A DNA stretch of 64,000 nucleotides from Chaetoderma sp. LZ-2023a (GCA_034401795.1 CM067369.1:91936579-92000578); one strand, 5' to 3'. Positions 1-12,900 are shown, numbered from the stretch's first letter. The notes: a model not told the origin generated them from the sequence alone. A program made the numbers and translations.

Positions 1-97
1 GACCAAAGTGCCATACTAGTGACGAGCACTGCATGGAACAAGTGATGTTCATGATACAATTTGTAGGTCTATGCACAACATCAGAAAGATAACTACT

Positions 98-429
98 AGA
101 CCTTTCCAGTTTTAGCTATTTCTAGTTAAGCTCCACCCACACCTCGCTCGTCTTCGGATCGATCAATCCCTGAACTCCCTAACTATCAATTTCCAGAAAA
201 CTATACCGGTAAGCTGATGAATATTTTGAGACTAATTTGACTGGGTGCTGTTGCTGTTTATTAAATAGTAAAGACATACAATTCGTACAACAACGCATAG
301 TCCATCACCAATTATGCATTCATGACACTTATCTATGTTAATCATGACATCATTGATTATAACGTCATCCTACACATCATGTGGTTGATTATGATGTCAT
401 ATGATGGATGGATAAACTGGAAAGGTCCA
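98..429 (-). repeat. foldback MITE family F1, copy 1
   Basis: Family F1 is about 370-400 bp. One half carries 'catagctaaaactgga', the other 'atatgacatcataatca', and the middle has a hairpin built from 'gaatattttgaaact'. This copy is bounded by short inverted ends, 'acctttccagttt' at about 100 and 'aaactggaaaggt' near 425. No coding capacity is seen, so it is a non-autonomous DNA element. Confidence 0.7.
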
Positions 430-486
430 TTAAGACATGTAGCGTGTGTGTCTGCGTGTGTGTGTGCGTGCATGAGTACAGGTACA

Positions 487-640
487 TTTGTCCAGCGAGA
501 TAACTCGAGTTCTACTTAATCGATCTTGACCAAACATGGCTGTCAGGCTGCCCTTTGGGTCCCGAATATCTCATGATTTTGTGGTCAACAGGTCAAATGT
601 CATGGTCATCTAACCGTGTGGGTGGAATGAATATGGCAGC
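487..640 (+). repeat. single unit related to tandem repeat family F4
   Basis: It contains 'gataactcgagttcta' followed by a 'ggtcaaatgtcatggtcat' stretch, resembling one unit of the arrays at 13690-14368 and 51030-51420. It runs into an F1 half-element. Confidence 0.4.
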
Positions 641-644
641 AAGA

Positions 645-799
645 GCATCCTGTCAAATTATTTTCAAAATATTCAACAGCTTAACTGTATAGTTTGATAG
701 TGAGGGAGTTTAGGAATCGATCAATCACAACACGAGCAAGTGTGGGTTGAGATTAGCTAGAGATGGGCGGGGCCATAGCTAAAACAGGATTCGCCATTA
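645..799 (+). repeat. F1 foldback MITE, right half only, abutting TBC exon 1
   Basis: It holds the right hairpin arm ('tttcaaaatattcaacagc') through the 'agctagagatgggcgggg' and 'tagctaaaac' terminus. The repeat ends about 12 bases before the exon beginning at 812, so the branch-point region of that intron is likely repeat-derived. Confidence 0.65.
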
Positions 800-811
800 T
801 TTCAATCATAG

Positions 812-957
812 GACAGTGACCAGACTGTTTCACACAAAGTACGTTGGGAGAACTTCATGGTCAATCAACAGAGTCGGCCATTACAACGATGTCCTGAATT
901 GAAAGCACTTATTCGTGGGGGTGTGCCTCATGAGTACCGAGAAATGGTTTGGAAAAT
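812..957 (+). CDS. TBC1D2B: TBC gene exon 1 of window (start of TBC domain)
   Basis: It encodes HKVRWENFMVNQQ and then PELKALIRGGVPHEYREMV, the entry to the TBC domain (vertebrate forms read PELK.LIR.GIPHEHR). The donor at 958 (gtgagt) is strong and splits the codon after two bases. Two in-frame acceptors are possible. The one after 'atcatag' (start 812) has the better pyrimidine stretch; the one after 'gaccag' (start 824) would remove four residues. A foldback repeat ends at about 799, 12 bases upstream. Confidence 0.85.
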
Positions 958-3900
958 GTGAGTATACAACAGTGTACTGAATAATAAGAGAACATGGTAA
1001 TGGAGAGACACAATCTGTCACTCAAGATTCTGATGTCAATAAATTACGTCACTAGTTAGCTGATGTCACAATCATAATGACGTATATCTCTGTCATCAAA
1101 ACGGAAAGGTCTGTCACAAGTGTGTGAATTGTATGTCTTGATGAATTTACAGTTTACTAAAACATTCTGTTGAATATTTTGAAACTAATTCGAATGGGAG
1201 CTGTTGCTGTCATGGCAACATTCCTCAGGCAAATTAAGTTGCAAATTATTCAACAGCTTACCGGTTTAGTTACCTTAGATCTTGGGAGGTTAGATTTCAA
1301 AGTGCCAAATCAAATCTAACATGCATAAAGGCTGGCGAGGCTTAGCCAGATATGGGCAGAGCAAAGCTAGAAATGGATCCCTCTATTATCTTGTACCAAA
1401 AGGGTTAAAACATTGGCTGGTAAGGGCTAGAATGTAATCATTGTAGGGCTAGCAAATGTTATTTATCATGATAGCACTGTTTACTAGCGCCCCCATCTAG
1501 CTTAATTTTAATCCCTGTATATGAGTTACCGATTGCCCTGACCCTGCCACCCACCCACCTACCCACCTAGGTAATATATTTGCTAATCCGCCAGTGCTTT
1601 TCTCTCAGGTGTATTAACTCACATGTAGGAAGAGATCGAGATAAACTAGGACCTCACCATTACAAGACACTTGTCAGCCGGATTGCAACTAGTCGACAGA
1701 ATCCAAACTCCAAACAGGTTTCTAGTAATTACTGCATGTAGGGATTGCATTGTTTTACCCACTCCATTCAGTCTGCTAATTGTTGTACAGTTTGATCACT
1801 GTTGCTGTAACATTTTGTGCATCTATGGAAATGTTTTGTTATGGACAAATGAACTGATAAGGTGATGGTTTATTGTACTGTGAAAAAAGATATGGTTTGC
1901 GATTATTTTATTTACTTCTTTCATTTATTTAAAGGCATCTATAGTCTGTTCTTTACACTGTATAATATATATATATATATAGTGTGTTATAATGGAGGAA
2001 TCCATCAATCGATCATATGATGTCTTAATCAACTACATCACAAGTAGGCTAATGTCATAATCAATTATGTCATAAATGGTGCGATTTAGTCTGTCATAAA
2101 CGCTTAATAGTGTGTCAAGTTGTACAAATTGTATGTCTACTATATAATAAACTTTTATTGAATATTTTGAAACTAATTTTACTGGCGATGTTGCTGCCTT
2201 CAGCAGACACAGCATCCAGTCAAATTAGTTTCAAAATATTCAACAGCTTACCTGTATAGTTTTCTGGAAATTGAGATTCAAGAGTGAAGGGATTGATTGA
2301 TCCCAATGTGGGCAAACAGTGGGTGTAGCTTATCTAGAGATGGGCAAAGCTAAAACTGGATTCTTCCATTGCAACATGTTACAATCTAGCAAATAAAAAA
2401 CTTCAAAATCTATCATAGCTGACTGCCACAATTTAAATTAACATAGTCACATGCCACGATCAAAAACAAATGAAAGCCACTGAATCTGGCATAGTCACGT
2501 GCCACAGTCGGTCATAATCACATGCCACATTCAAGCATAGCAGCATGCCACTGAATCTAACATAGCTGCATATACTACAATCAACCACACATGCATGCCA
2601 CTGATTCTAGCAGAGCAGCATGCCACTGAATCTAGTATAGCTGCATACATGTATACTACAATCAACCACACATGCATGCCACTGAATCTAGCATAGCCGC
2701 ATGCCACAGAATGTAGCATAGCCGCATGCCACTGAATCTAGCATAGCCGCATGCCACAATCAACCAAACATACATGCCACTGAATCTAGCATAGCCGCAT
2801 ACCACTGAATCGAGCATAGTCATATGCCACTGAATCAACCACACATGCATGCCATTGAATCTAGCATAGCTGCATGCCACTGAATGTAGCATAGCTACAT
2901 GCCACTGAATCTAGTATAGCTACATACCACAGTCTAATATAAATAACCTATTACAGTGTTGCGGATTTAGATTAAATTCGATTTATTTTAACCATTAATC
3001 AGTGGTAAATCTCTGACATTTATCTCTCCTTGTATGTGTGCGCATGCGTGCGTGAGTGGGTGCATGTTTGTGGCTGATGCCTGCATCTCTCTGTATGGCT
3101 GATGTTAGTCTATATATCTACAGGCCGGATGTATACCTGTGTGGTAGATATGAATCTTTATTTCATCCCATTTATGTGTTGTAATTCCTGTATATACATA
3201 GTTTGCTATTTTCCGAAATTATTGCTGATTAGCGCAACATTTAACCAAATAAAACGACGATATTATTACTATTCTTATTATTAAAAGCGCATCAAATACT
3301 CTTACTTGATATGATGTATTTCCAAACACCAGCCTTGCGTTTAAAAAGGAAAAGATTTTGCTAAATCTGCAAACCATGACAATGTGCTATTTTCTGAGTA
3401 AAAGCTGATTTTGCCCGTGGCCGTTTGCCCTCTGGAAAATTTTCCTTTTCAAATGCAGAGCTGTTAGGAGACGGAAGCTAATAGACATACGATTTAAATT
3501 TGATTAGTTGTTGGCATTTTGCTTACTCGGGAGATGTGTTGCAAGTTATTGAATTGCAATCAGCATTAATCTGTTCAGGTCACTGTTACATTCGGGTGTC
3601 AGAATTGTTGTTAGGTTTACATAAAGCTACAGTAACTTGATTAGCGCATAGAGCCTACTGTTAGTCTATACATTAGCCCCTCTTATGTCAACAGCGCCTC
3701 AAAGCGCTCAGGATGTAACTCGTATCAATTAACCGTTTAATTGCCAAGAGTTTTCAATAAAATTATAATGTTTAATTTCTAGGCCAAGGGAAGACTATTT
3801 TAGTAAATTTACCACTGAAAATTACAAAAATAGCTGTCTGCTCTCAAGACAACTACAGGTAACGTGTTTGACCAGGTTGACAGCCAAAGAGGAAATTATT

Positions 3901-6900
3901 TGCTGGCCAAGAGAATCGTAGTTCGGTTACCGAGCCAGTCATTCCAGTGGTAAATTTTCAAAAATACTATGGTGACACAAGACGGGTTAAAAATGTAACA
4001 TGAAAGAAATATTTATGTGTAAATATATATTTTGAACGCTATTCTATATCAGTTGCTATGTTGGCCCTCATGCTTTGTAAGCGGGAAAACATTGAAGCTG
4101 ATATAGAATACTGGGCTAGCTAAATGCTCATGTAATTATGTGACTAAACATGTAATAACATCTATGCATGCCTCACACCTATCAGTATTCTGTATGTCTG
4201 CATGGCGCCTGCCTATCGTTATTCTGTATGTCTGCATGGCTCCTGCCTATCATTATTCTGTATGTGTGCATGCCTCATGCCTATCGTTCTGTATGTCTGC
4301 ATGGCTCCTGCCTATCATTATACCGTATGTCTGCATGGCTCCTGCCTATCATTATTCTGTATGTCTGCATGGCTCCTGCCTATCATTATTCTGTATGTGT
4401 GCATGCCTCATGCCTATCATTATTCTGTATGTCTGCATGCCTCATGCCTATCAATATTCTGTATGTCTGCATGCCTCATGCCTATCAATATTCTGTATGT
4501 CTGCATGGCTCCTGCCTATCATTATTCTGTATGTCTGCATGGCTCCTGCCTATCATTATTCTGTATGTCTGCATACCTCATACCTATCATTATTCTGTAT
4601 GTCTGCATGCCCGTTTCTTCAAATCAACCCTAACTACCATACAAATATATTCTTTATATAGGCCCTAATATTCTTTATTAAGTCTTTGATGCCACATATT
4701 TTGTCAGGTTGAGCTGGACTTGTTGCGGACTCTACCAGATAATCAGTATTTTGACTCGCTTGAATCTGATGGTGTCAAGAGGTTGCGGCGTGTTCTTTTG
4801 GCATACACATGGCATAATTCAGAGATCGGCTATTGTCAGGTTTGCTTGCTTTATCTCTTTGGCTTTAGCCACGAATCAAGGGTCTCTATAGATGAATAAT
4901 TATTATAATGCAGTTTGCATTTATCACATCATTGTCCTGAGTATATATTTATAAACACATCAATAACTCGAGGAGATATTAAAGTTTCACAGTGTGTATT
5001 ATTCCTCCATTAACCCTTTGTCCCTCGATTTTGTTCAAGAAATTGTCAATTTTCTCATAGGAAATGTCTATTTGCAGACCTAAAGAAGACTATTTTTGAA
5101 AATTTCCCAATGAAATGACTGGCTCGATATCCGAGCCAGTCATTTCAGTGGGAAATTTTGAAAAATAGTCTACTCTTGGTCTGCAAATAGACATTTCTCA
5201 AGAACACTGCAGAAGACGTTTTCTACTTCGAATAATACTTACCAGATGTACTATTATGATAATGCCTATTATCTAGTCTAGCTCAAAATAAACAATTAAA
5301 AACTCTGCACTCTCCTGGTCCTGCCCATACTGTGTCCAGGAATTACCATAGCCCCAGGTACCGAGTCAATTCCCAAACACAGTCAGATTCGTCTATTTTG
5401 CGACTTTGTCAAGTCATGTTTTCTAGAGCTCTTTATTTTTTCAATTTACTGCGTATCAAGAGTTGTTTGGAGTGCGTCGTCTGTGACATCATGGAGGACA
5501 AAGGGAAATCATCACAGGGGCAGGTTGTATCAATCTAGAATTTATACATTCGTGCCATAATGACTGTTTGAAATTTCCTTAAATTGGCACATTATTCTAA
5601 GATGGTAGCGATTGTTGGAGTCGCCCGGTACCCGTTAGATTGTTAGTGTTAATCCGGGTACTCGCTTCTTTCGCTCTGCGACTCGGTTCTTTCTAAGATG
5701 GATGCGCTCTTAGCCAAGATGGCGGCGCCCGTGATTAATGTTTCGCTTTGGCTTCGCGTGTCTATGCACTCTATTTATGCCGATTTTTAGCTCTCGCTTC
5801 ATTGTCGAGGGTCTTTGTAGCGATTGGCATTTATTTCTTGGTTGTTTTAACGTTAGTTAACGTCTAAGTTGTGTTTATTAAATTTCACTCTAAAAAGTTT
5901 CAAATATTTCCTGCCTGAGGCTTGATTATCATTAATTGAGAGAAAGTTAATGTTTTCCTAGTAATTCAATTTTACTATCACGTCTGTTGTGCGTATTGCT
6001 CGTCATCAGTCATGTGCAGAGTTTTAATTCTTCTTTGTGTTTGCAGAAAGCCAAGAACCAGCACACTGTCAAAAGTGCAACAGGTTCATGAAGCGTAAAT
6101 ACTCTGGTCATCACTGTGTAGCTTGCGCGAAGTGTAAAGTGGGAATCCCATGTGATGTGTGCGCCAAGTGGTCGTCGGAGATGGTGGCAGAATTTGATCG
6201 TGATCGATGTGCGCGCTTGGAGAGGATCGCGAGGGACAAGGCGGCCAAGCTGGATCAGGCGTCGTTCAGAGGACTGGAAGGTCATCTGAATACTCGTATG
6301 GATTCAGCACTGGGCGTATGGGCAGCCCATTTCAAGGCAATGTTCGACTCATTGCAGTCCACGGTCCCGTCGATGCAGGCTGGTGCAGGGCAACCTTTAG
6401 GTGGTCCGGCTAGTTCTGCGGAGGGACAAGCACCTGCCCATTCTCTGTCCTTGGCTCAAGAGCCGACGGTGGAGGAGGAAGATGTTCTTATGGAAGATTC
6501 CGGTATGCCAGATATTTCGATGACGGCAATGCCCAGTACTTCCCAGGGGTCTCCCTCAGGATTTGTACGGGTTTGCCAAGCGGATGGTGAGTGATGTCGA
6601 CATTCCGTCGGGCATTTTCCATCCGGGATTTGTGCAACCTGTGGTGTCGGTGGAGCCGTGTTTTGTGGTTCCTTCCGGCATCCCAGCGGCGTTAGGTGCG
6701 GCTCCTCTCGGAGTTCCGTCATCTACTAGCGGTAGACACGCAAACTTCCGACATGCTGGAAGTTGCGGCATACCATCTGGTTCAGCTGGAGTATGCACTG
6801 CCCAAAGCCCCCAAGGGGGTGGGGAGTAGGGTCCATTTTCCGGAGCAGGCCTACCATCAGTATGCCCGGGTTCCACAGCTTTCCGTCGGGGAGCGAGAGG

Positions 6901-9900
6901 CGCTGAACAGGCCGTTGGCTGGGAAGTCTAAGGGGCGTTCTCGTCCTTTGGTTTCCCAGACCAATAAAGATCCGTTTAATGAGCTTACGCTCATTGAAGA
7001 TGCGACGAGAGCAGCCATGGCTGCGCTCTCGCATAGATGTACCCTCCTGCAGGGTATGCTGACCTGCACAGAGGAGGGTGGGCAGGTGCCAGAGGCTGCT
7101 CCCGGAGTTATTCGGGACACCATGCGACCATCTGTCTCAAGATTGCCTGGCCAGGGTGATCACCAGGACATTGGCGGAGTGTAGGAAAATGGTTCTCGAT
7201 TGTGTGGAACCAGGACCGGAGATGAGGGCTGCGTTGTCGTCTGCGCCTTTCATTGGTCCAGGCTTGTTCGGCGGCTCGGCACCACCAGCTCTCTCCAAGG
7301 TCTCGTCAATGGTTGCAGAGCAGGAGGTAGTCGGCAAGTCGTGGAAGTCGACTAAGAGGACACAGCCGCAGCAGTCCTACAGGCAACATCGCCAGGAGCA
7401 GCAGAGACAGCGTCCAAGATCGCCCTTCCGTCCTTCAGGTCATGATGCCCATAGGCCATCCGGCTCTCAAGGACCTGGCTGTTCATCTTCATACAAATCC
7501 TCTAATAAGAGGCCGTATGAAGATGACAGGAATGGTGGCGGTTCGGGCCGCGGCGGTTACCGTAAGGATAACCGTGGCGGCGGTTCCGGACCGTCATATT
7601 CCAAGAAGCCGTGGGGATCGGTCCTGACGGGATTCCGGCGGGACCAGTTCCGGTGACGTCAGGAACGAAGGGAGTCGAGAATCTTCACCCAAGCGATTTG
7701 GCGTCTTCACGTGCAATCTTGACCGCCAGCTGTGTGCAGATTCCTTCCGTCGGAGGCAGACTTCAACTGTTCTCAAACCAATGGGAACAGGTCGTGCGAG
7801 ATTGTTTAGTCTGTCAATGGATAAGAAACGGCTACGAACCGGACTGGCTCATCCATCAATCGTTAGTTCCGTTAACTTCGACTCCAATATGGACTCCCGT
7901 TCCAAGGGAATCCGATCGTCTAGATGCCATTTGCTCAGAAATAGAATCACTTCATCAGAAGAATGCGATTTATCTAGTCCGCAATCAGTCATCTCTAGGC
8001 TTCTATTCGATGATGTTCCTTGTTCCGAAACGTACTGGAGGATGGAGACCAATTCTCAATCTCAAACCGTTGAACAAATTTATTCTTTCTCCCAAATTTC
8101 AGATGGAGACTGTGGCAGCGGTAATGACAGGGCTGAGAAAAGGCATGTGGGCAGTGTCGATAGATCTGAAGGATGCTTATTTTCATATTCCAATGTCAAT
8201 TCCTTTTCAGAAATACCTTCGCTTTGCATTCCAAGAAAAAGTTTGCGAATTCAATGTGCTTCCATTCGACCTGACCACCGCACCGAGGGTAATCACCAAA
8301 GTGGTTCTCGCCATGACTTCTTATCTTCGCGGGAGAAACATAGCTGTTCATACTTACATAGACGACTGGCTGCTGAAGGCGGGGAATCCAGTCACTCTGC
8401 GCAACAATCTTCAGGTAGTCGTAGCCTTACTAAAGGACCTAGGATGGATTGTGAACCTAGAGAAATCAGAATTGACTCCATCCCAGGAGTTTGTTTATCT
8501 GGGAATATTTTTCAACCTCAGGGACGGCGTAGCTTTTCCGCCGGAGAGCAGAGTCAAGAGTTTGATTGCAGTACTGGAGTCAGTTTCTCTAGGAGCCTTT
8601 CTGACGGCGCGCCAATTTCTCGGATACTGGGTTCACTAGTGTCTCTGGAGAAAGTGGTTCCATATGCGGCACTCATGCACAGGCGATTCAGATGTATCTA
8701 ATGTCATTCTGGTCTCAGAGAACGGATCCGTTATCTCTGAGAATTCCAGTAAAAGAAGCGTTGATATTCCATCTTCAGTGGTGGTTATCAGAACAAAATC
8801 TCCTGCGAGGTGTTCCTCTACAATCTCCTCAACCACAGATGTCCATCTTCACAGATGCATCAACGACGGGTTGGGGAGCGGTATTGGACGATCAGTCAGT
8901 GTCAGGGGAATGGGATCGGACCAATGCGCAGAAACATATCAATGTTCTCGAATTATTAGCAGTGGCATTAGCACTTCGAAAATTCGAGAGCTTAATCCGA
9001 GACAAGATTGTCCTAATAAGGACAGACAACTCAACAGTGGTGTCTTATTTGAACTGCCAAGGCGGGACGAGATCACCGGAGTTTTGTATGATGATTTGGA
9101 ACCTTCTGCTGTGGTGTCAAGAGAGGAATGTTATTCTTTGGGCAGCACACATTCCAGGAAGACTGAACATCTTAGCAGATGCTCTCAGTCGAAGGACAGT
9201 TTGTCGTCCGAAGGAGTGGCAGCTCAACCAAGCGGTAGCGGAGGTTCTATTCAAACATTGGGGCAAGCCAAATGTGGACCTGTTTGTGATAAAACAGAAC
9301 ACAAAGATGGTCACATACGTGTCACCGATCCCGGACCTGCTAGCTCTAGCAGTAGACGCACTGGCGATAAGTTGGAAGGGAATGTATGCGTATGCGTATC
9401 CTCCAACGATTCTCATCCCAAAAGTTCTGGGTAAGATAAGAGAGGGTATGTGCCAAGTACTACTGATCGCCCCTTATTGGCCAGGCCGATCATGGTTTAT
9501 GGATCTGCTGGACCTTCTGGTCTGCAATCCAATCCCTCTTCCAGACAGAAGAGATCTAATCTCTCAGAACAAGAGTCTGTATCTCCATGACAGACCGGAA
9601 ATGTTCAAATTGACTGCATGGATGTTATCAAGCAGCGTGCAATTAAGGGTGGCTTTTCTGAGCAAGCAGCGAAGTTTGTTGCTTGAGCCAGAAGAAGGTC
9701 AACCACTAAAACATATAATTATAGAATCAACAAATTTGCAGAGTGGTTTAAGGGAAGAAATATCGATCCCTTTTCTGCATCTGTTCAACACGTAGCAGAT
9801 TTTATCTGTCATTTATACGAAGTTGACAAACTTGTACCTTCAACCCTAGCAGCATATAAGTCTGCATTAGCTTCAGTCATTCCCAATCTGGCCATTGAAG

Positions 9901-12900
9901 GAGTGGAGAATGACACTTTAAATGAAGTTATTAAAGGAATGAGCAATCTGCGACCTAGACAGCCAATTCCTATCCCAGCATGGAATCTATCTCTTGTTCT
10001 ACAGGTTTTAGGGCATGCTCCCTTTGAACTGATTAGGTCTATAGATATTAAACTGTTAACTATTAAATCAGTTTTCTTGGTTGCAGCAGCGTCGGCGAGA
10101 ACGAAAAGCGAAATACATGCGCTTTCTGCCGAACAAGACCGTTTTGTCGTCACGGGTGAAGGTTTAAGACTACTTCCACGTCTTTGTTTCCTGGCAAAGA
10201 ATCAGTCACTTAAATATCCAGGACAGCCGATCAATTTGCCAAGTTTAATTAGACATGACCCAAACGCTTCTGCTTGGTGTCCTGTCAGATGTCTGAAAAT
10301 GTATAAAAAAACGTACTGAGGAGTGGAGAGATGACCCGAAATCTCTGTGGTTATGTCTCAAAGCTCCTCATTTGCGCGCCTCGAAAGATACCATTTCTCG
10401 TTGGATAGTCGATGCTATTCAGATGTCTCACAAAATCGCTACAGGAAAGCAGATTGATCGTGCGAATGCCCATCAGGTCCGAGCACTAGCAGCATCATTA
10501 GCCCTTTATAAGGGTGTCTCATTAGAGGAGGTGATGTCTGTAGCACAATGGCATGCCGAGTCGTCATTCACAGATTTCTACCTTCGCGACATCTCCAGCG
10601 CACTTAATCTAGTAGCCGTCGCCAATTTATTGATTCTGAACTAAAGCCACATCCGACCACTATTTCGCACACATCACAAGTTTCTTTCTCTTACACTGAA
10701 CAATGGCCATGCACATGACCCGAGAACGACCGTGGATTAGGCAGAGCTCCTGTGATGAACAAGAAAGACCAAGCACTCAAAAATGGTGAGTGTTTGCCTT
10801 AATTAAGTGACTAATATTAGTTTACTTACAGTCAATTTACCAGGCTATCTAAGTAAATAGTCTGGACAAGAACATCTTATTCTTTTGCAGACATTAGACT
10901 CATTCCAATTTGAAAATCTAATCGATATACTGATAGTTTTTTTCAAAATTTAGACGTTGTAGTAGCTTCTTTGCACTCTACTGGACGTCCCTAGCTGAGA
11001 CTTGGAGCTGACACGGGTCTGGTGAGTGTTGCTCCTCGTTTTTGACAGCCCTCTGGAATTTGTGCGGACAAATGAGGGGGGAGCGCGGTCTAGACCATGG
11101 AAGTTTAGCACTCTATGAGTCAGATGGCAGAACCCAAGCGTATGGCGGGGTTCTAGTCTCTTCACAACCTTCTCTGGCGGATGGTAGATGAGTGCTGGTT
11201 CGAGCCTCACCTCCTCCCACCGGTATTTCTTGGCTGTCGAAATCCGGAGTTTATCATAATAGTACATCTGTTAAGTATTATTCGAAGTAGAATAAAAAAA
11301 GCATCCGCTTTTGTTTCTACGAGAATTCTTAATACTTACCAGATGTACTATGGCCCTACCTCAGCCGCCCCGCTGAGGTGAGGCTGAGCTGCTTTCACTG
11401 TTTGTCAAGGCAAATATAAGACGAATCTGACTGTGTTTGGAAATTGACTCGGTTCCTGCAGCTATGGTAATTCCTGGACACAGTATGGGCAGGACCAGGA
11501 GAGTGCAGCGTTTTTAATTGTTTATTTTGAGCTAGACTAGATAATAGGCATTATCATAATAGTACATCTGGTAAGTATTAAGAATTCTCGTAGAAACAAA
11601 AGCGGATGCTTTTTTGATTCAGCTGATATGAATGTTAAAGGGTTAATTATCCCATGCCACCATCTCCACTTTTGTGAAAGGGGGATAATTATTGTCGAGC
11701 CCATTGCGAAGCAGAGGATCTCTACATAGCGATCCAAATGACGTTCAGTGTTAGGCGTGCACCAAGAATTAGGCAAATGTTCAAGTTTTCAATTGACATT
11801 TAATTCATCAAGGATTTATCCAATCTTAATAAAACCACAGATTTGAACTATACCATCATTGCATATACTCTTCATCGTAGTTGAAATGATTTTCAAATTT
11901 CTACCATATTTTACAGAGTTTGGACTTGGCTTATCTTACACCAAGAATTAATGTTCAAGGTTTTCAATGGACATTTAATCCATCAAGGACTTATCTGATC
12001 GGAATAAAATTTGGCAGATTTGATCTGTACCATTATTGTATTTAGGCCCCATAATAATTGAAATAATCTTCAAATTGTTTACATATTTTTACGTAGTTTG
12101 AACTTTGTTTATTGTGTACCAAGAATTAGAAGAACTTTAAAGTTTTTCAATGGTCTTAATTTATCAGGAGCTTATCTGATCTCAACAAAATTTTACAGAT
12201 TTATTCAATATCATCATTGCATTCAGTTTGCAGCAAAATTCAAACAATTTTAAAGTTTTTCCATAAGTTTTGTATGATTTGCCTCCTTTTCAAGAATTGA
12301 AAAAATTTAATTTTTTTAATAGACATTTGATTCATCAAGGGCTATAATATTTTAGGAAATCCTTATTTTGTGACTGCCAGACATGGTGTATGATATGCGG
12401 AGAAAGGAAAGGGCTCTCGACATGTTGGATGCAGTTCATCTAGTGTTTTTGCTTTCCATCTATCCGAGCATGCATCTTGCTAGCTTGCATAAGCTTGAGG
12501 TTATGGACATGCACACGTAAGCTCATAGTTAAGAATGCACAATATCATGTTAAAGATCACAAGAGCTCATAATTAAACATTTAATGGTCAAGTCCGACCA
12601 AAACAGATCTCTGCAGTTGTCTTGAGGAATGTCCATTTGCAGGCCAAGCAAGACTATTTTTAAAAATTTAGCCTTGGAATAACTGGCTCAATAACCGAGC
12701 CAAACATTCCAGTGTTGAAAAATAACCTCTTAGCCTGTAGATGGACATTGCCAATGACCACGTATTTAGATTTTATTGACTAAATTTGACCCGTAGCGTG
12801 TTATATTCGTGAGAGATAGTATAATCTTCATGGCATGCATGCAAGGTTTTAACCCTCTCACCGATAAATTCCCCGTATCTCGATCTCAGGACAAGCAAAC

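Larger units (their letters stand above)
5219..11615 (+). mobile_element. D1: DIRS-type tyrosine-recombinase retrotransposon, near full length
   Basis: A fossil DIRS element of about 6.4 kb. Parts in order: left inverted terminal repeat, leader, gag-like ORF1 with a Cys/His cluster, reverse transcriptase, RNase H, a conserved post-RNase H region, tyrosine recombinase, an internal complementary region, and the right inverted terminal repeat. There are no long direct repeats and no integrase of the DDE type, which sets DIRS apart from true LTR elements. The overall structure looks whole, but reading frames are broken at several points (about five or six by eye), so it should be inactive. The two terminal repeats differ by only about 3% by eye, suggesting fairly recent insertion. 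It lies in the intron between TBC exons 3 and 4, inside a small foldback MITE. Confidence 0.9.
5011..11645. repeat. F2 foldback MITE split by DIRS element D1
   Basis: The left part is 5011-5218 ('taaccctttg' through 'agaacactgcagaagacg') and the right part about 11616-11645 ('gattcagctgatatgaatgt' to 'aagggtta'). Read together they match intact copies such as the one ending near 34830, so D1 inserted into a pre-existing F2 copy close to one of its ends. Confidence 0.75.

Noticed and set aside
2531-2892. Overlapping minus-strand open frames of 60-76 codons
   Set aside because: They lie wholly in the 25-bp minisatellite and encode its repeat; no start context or conservation.
2470-2935. CRISPR-like regular repeats
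   Set aside because: No unique spacers of constant length, imperfect units, eukaryotic context.
3001-3284. Possible small gene at 3102-3284
   Set aside because: Only 60 codons, low complexity at its end, no homology recognised, intronic.
4140-4668. Three overlapping + open frames of 143-173 codons
   Set aside because: Produced by the 34-bp minisatellite, which has no stop in any frame.
9791-10644. Phage or bacterial integrase, suggesting contamination or transfer
   Set aside because: The Arg/His-x-x-Arg/Tyr layout sits downstream of DIRS RT and RNase H and between inverted terminal repeats, which is the normal DIRS arrangement in animals.
5219-11615. Gypsy or other LTR retrotransposon
   Set aside because: No long direct repeats, no aspartic protease or DDE integrase recognised; the ends are inverted and a tyrosine recombinase is present.
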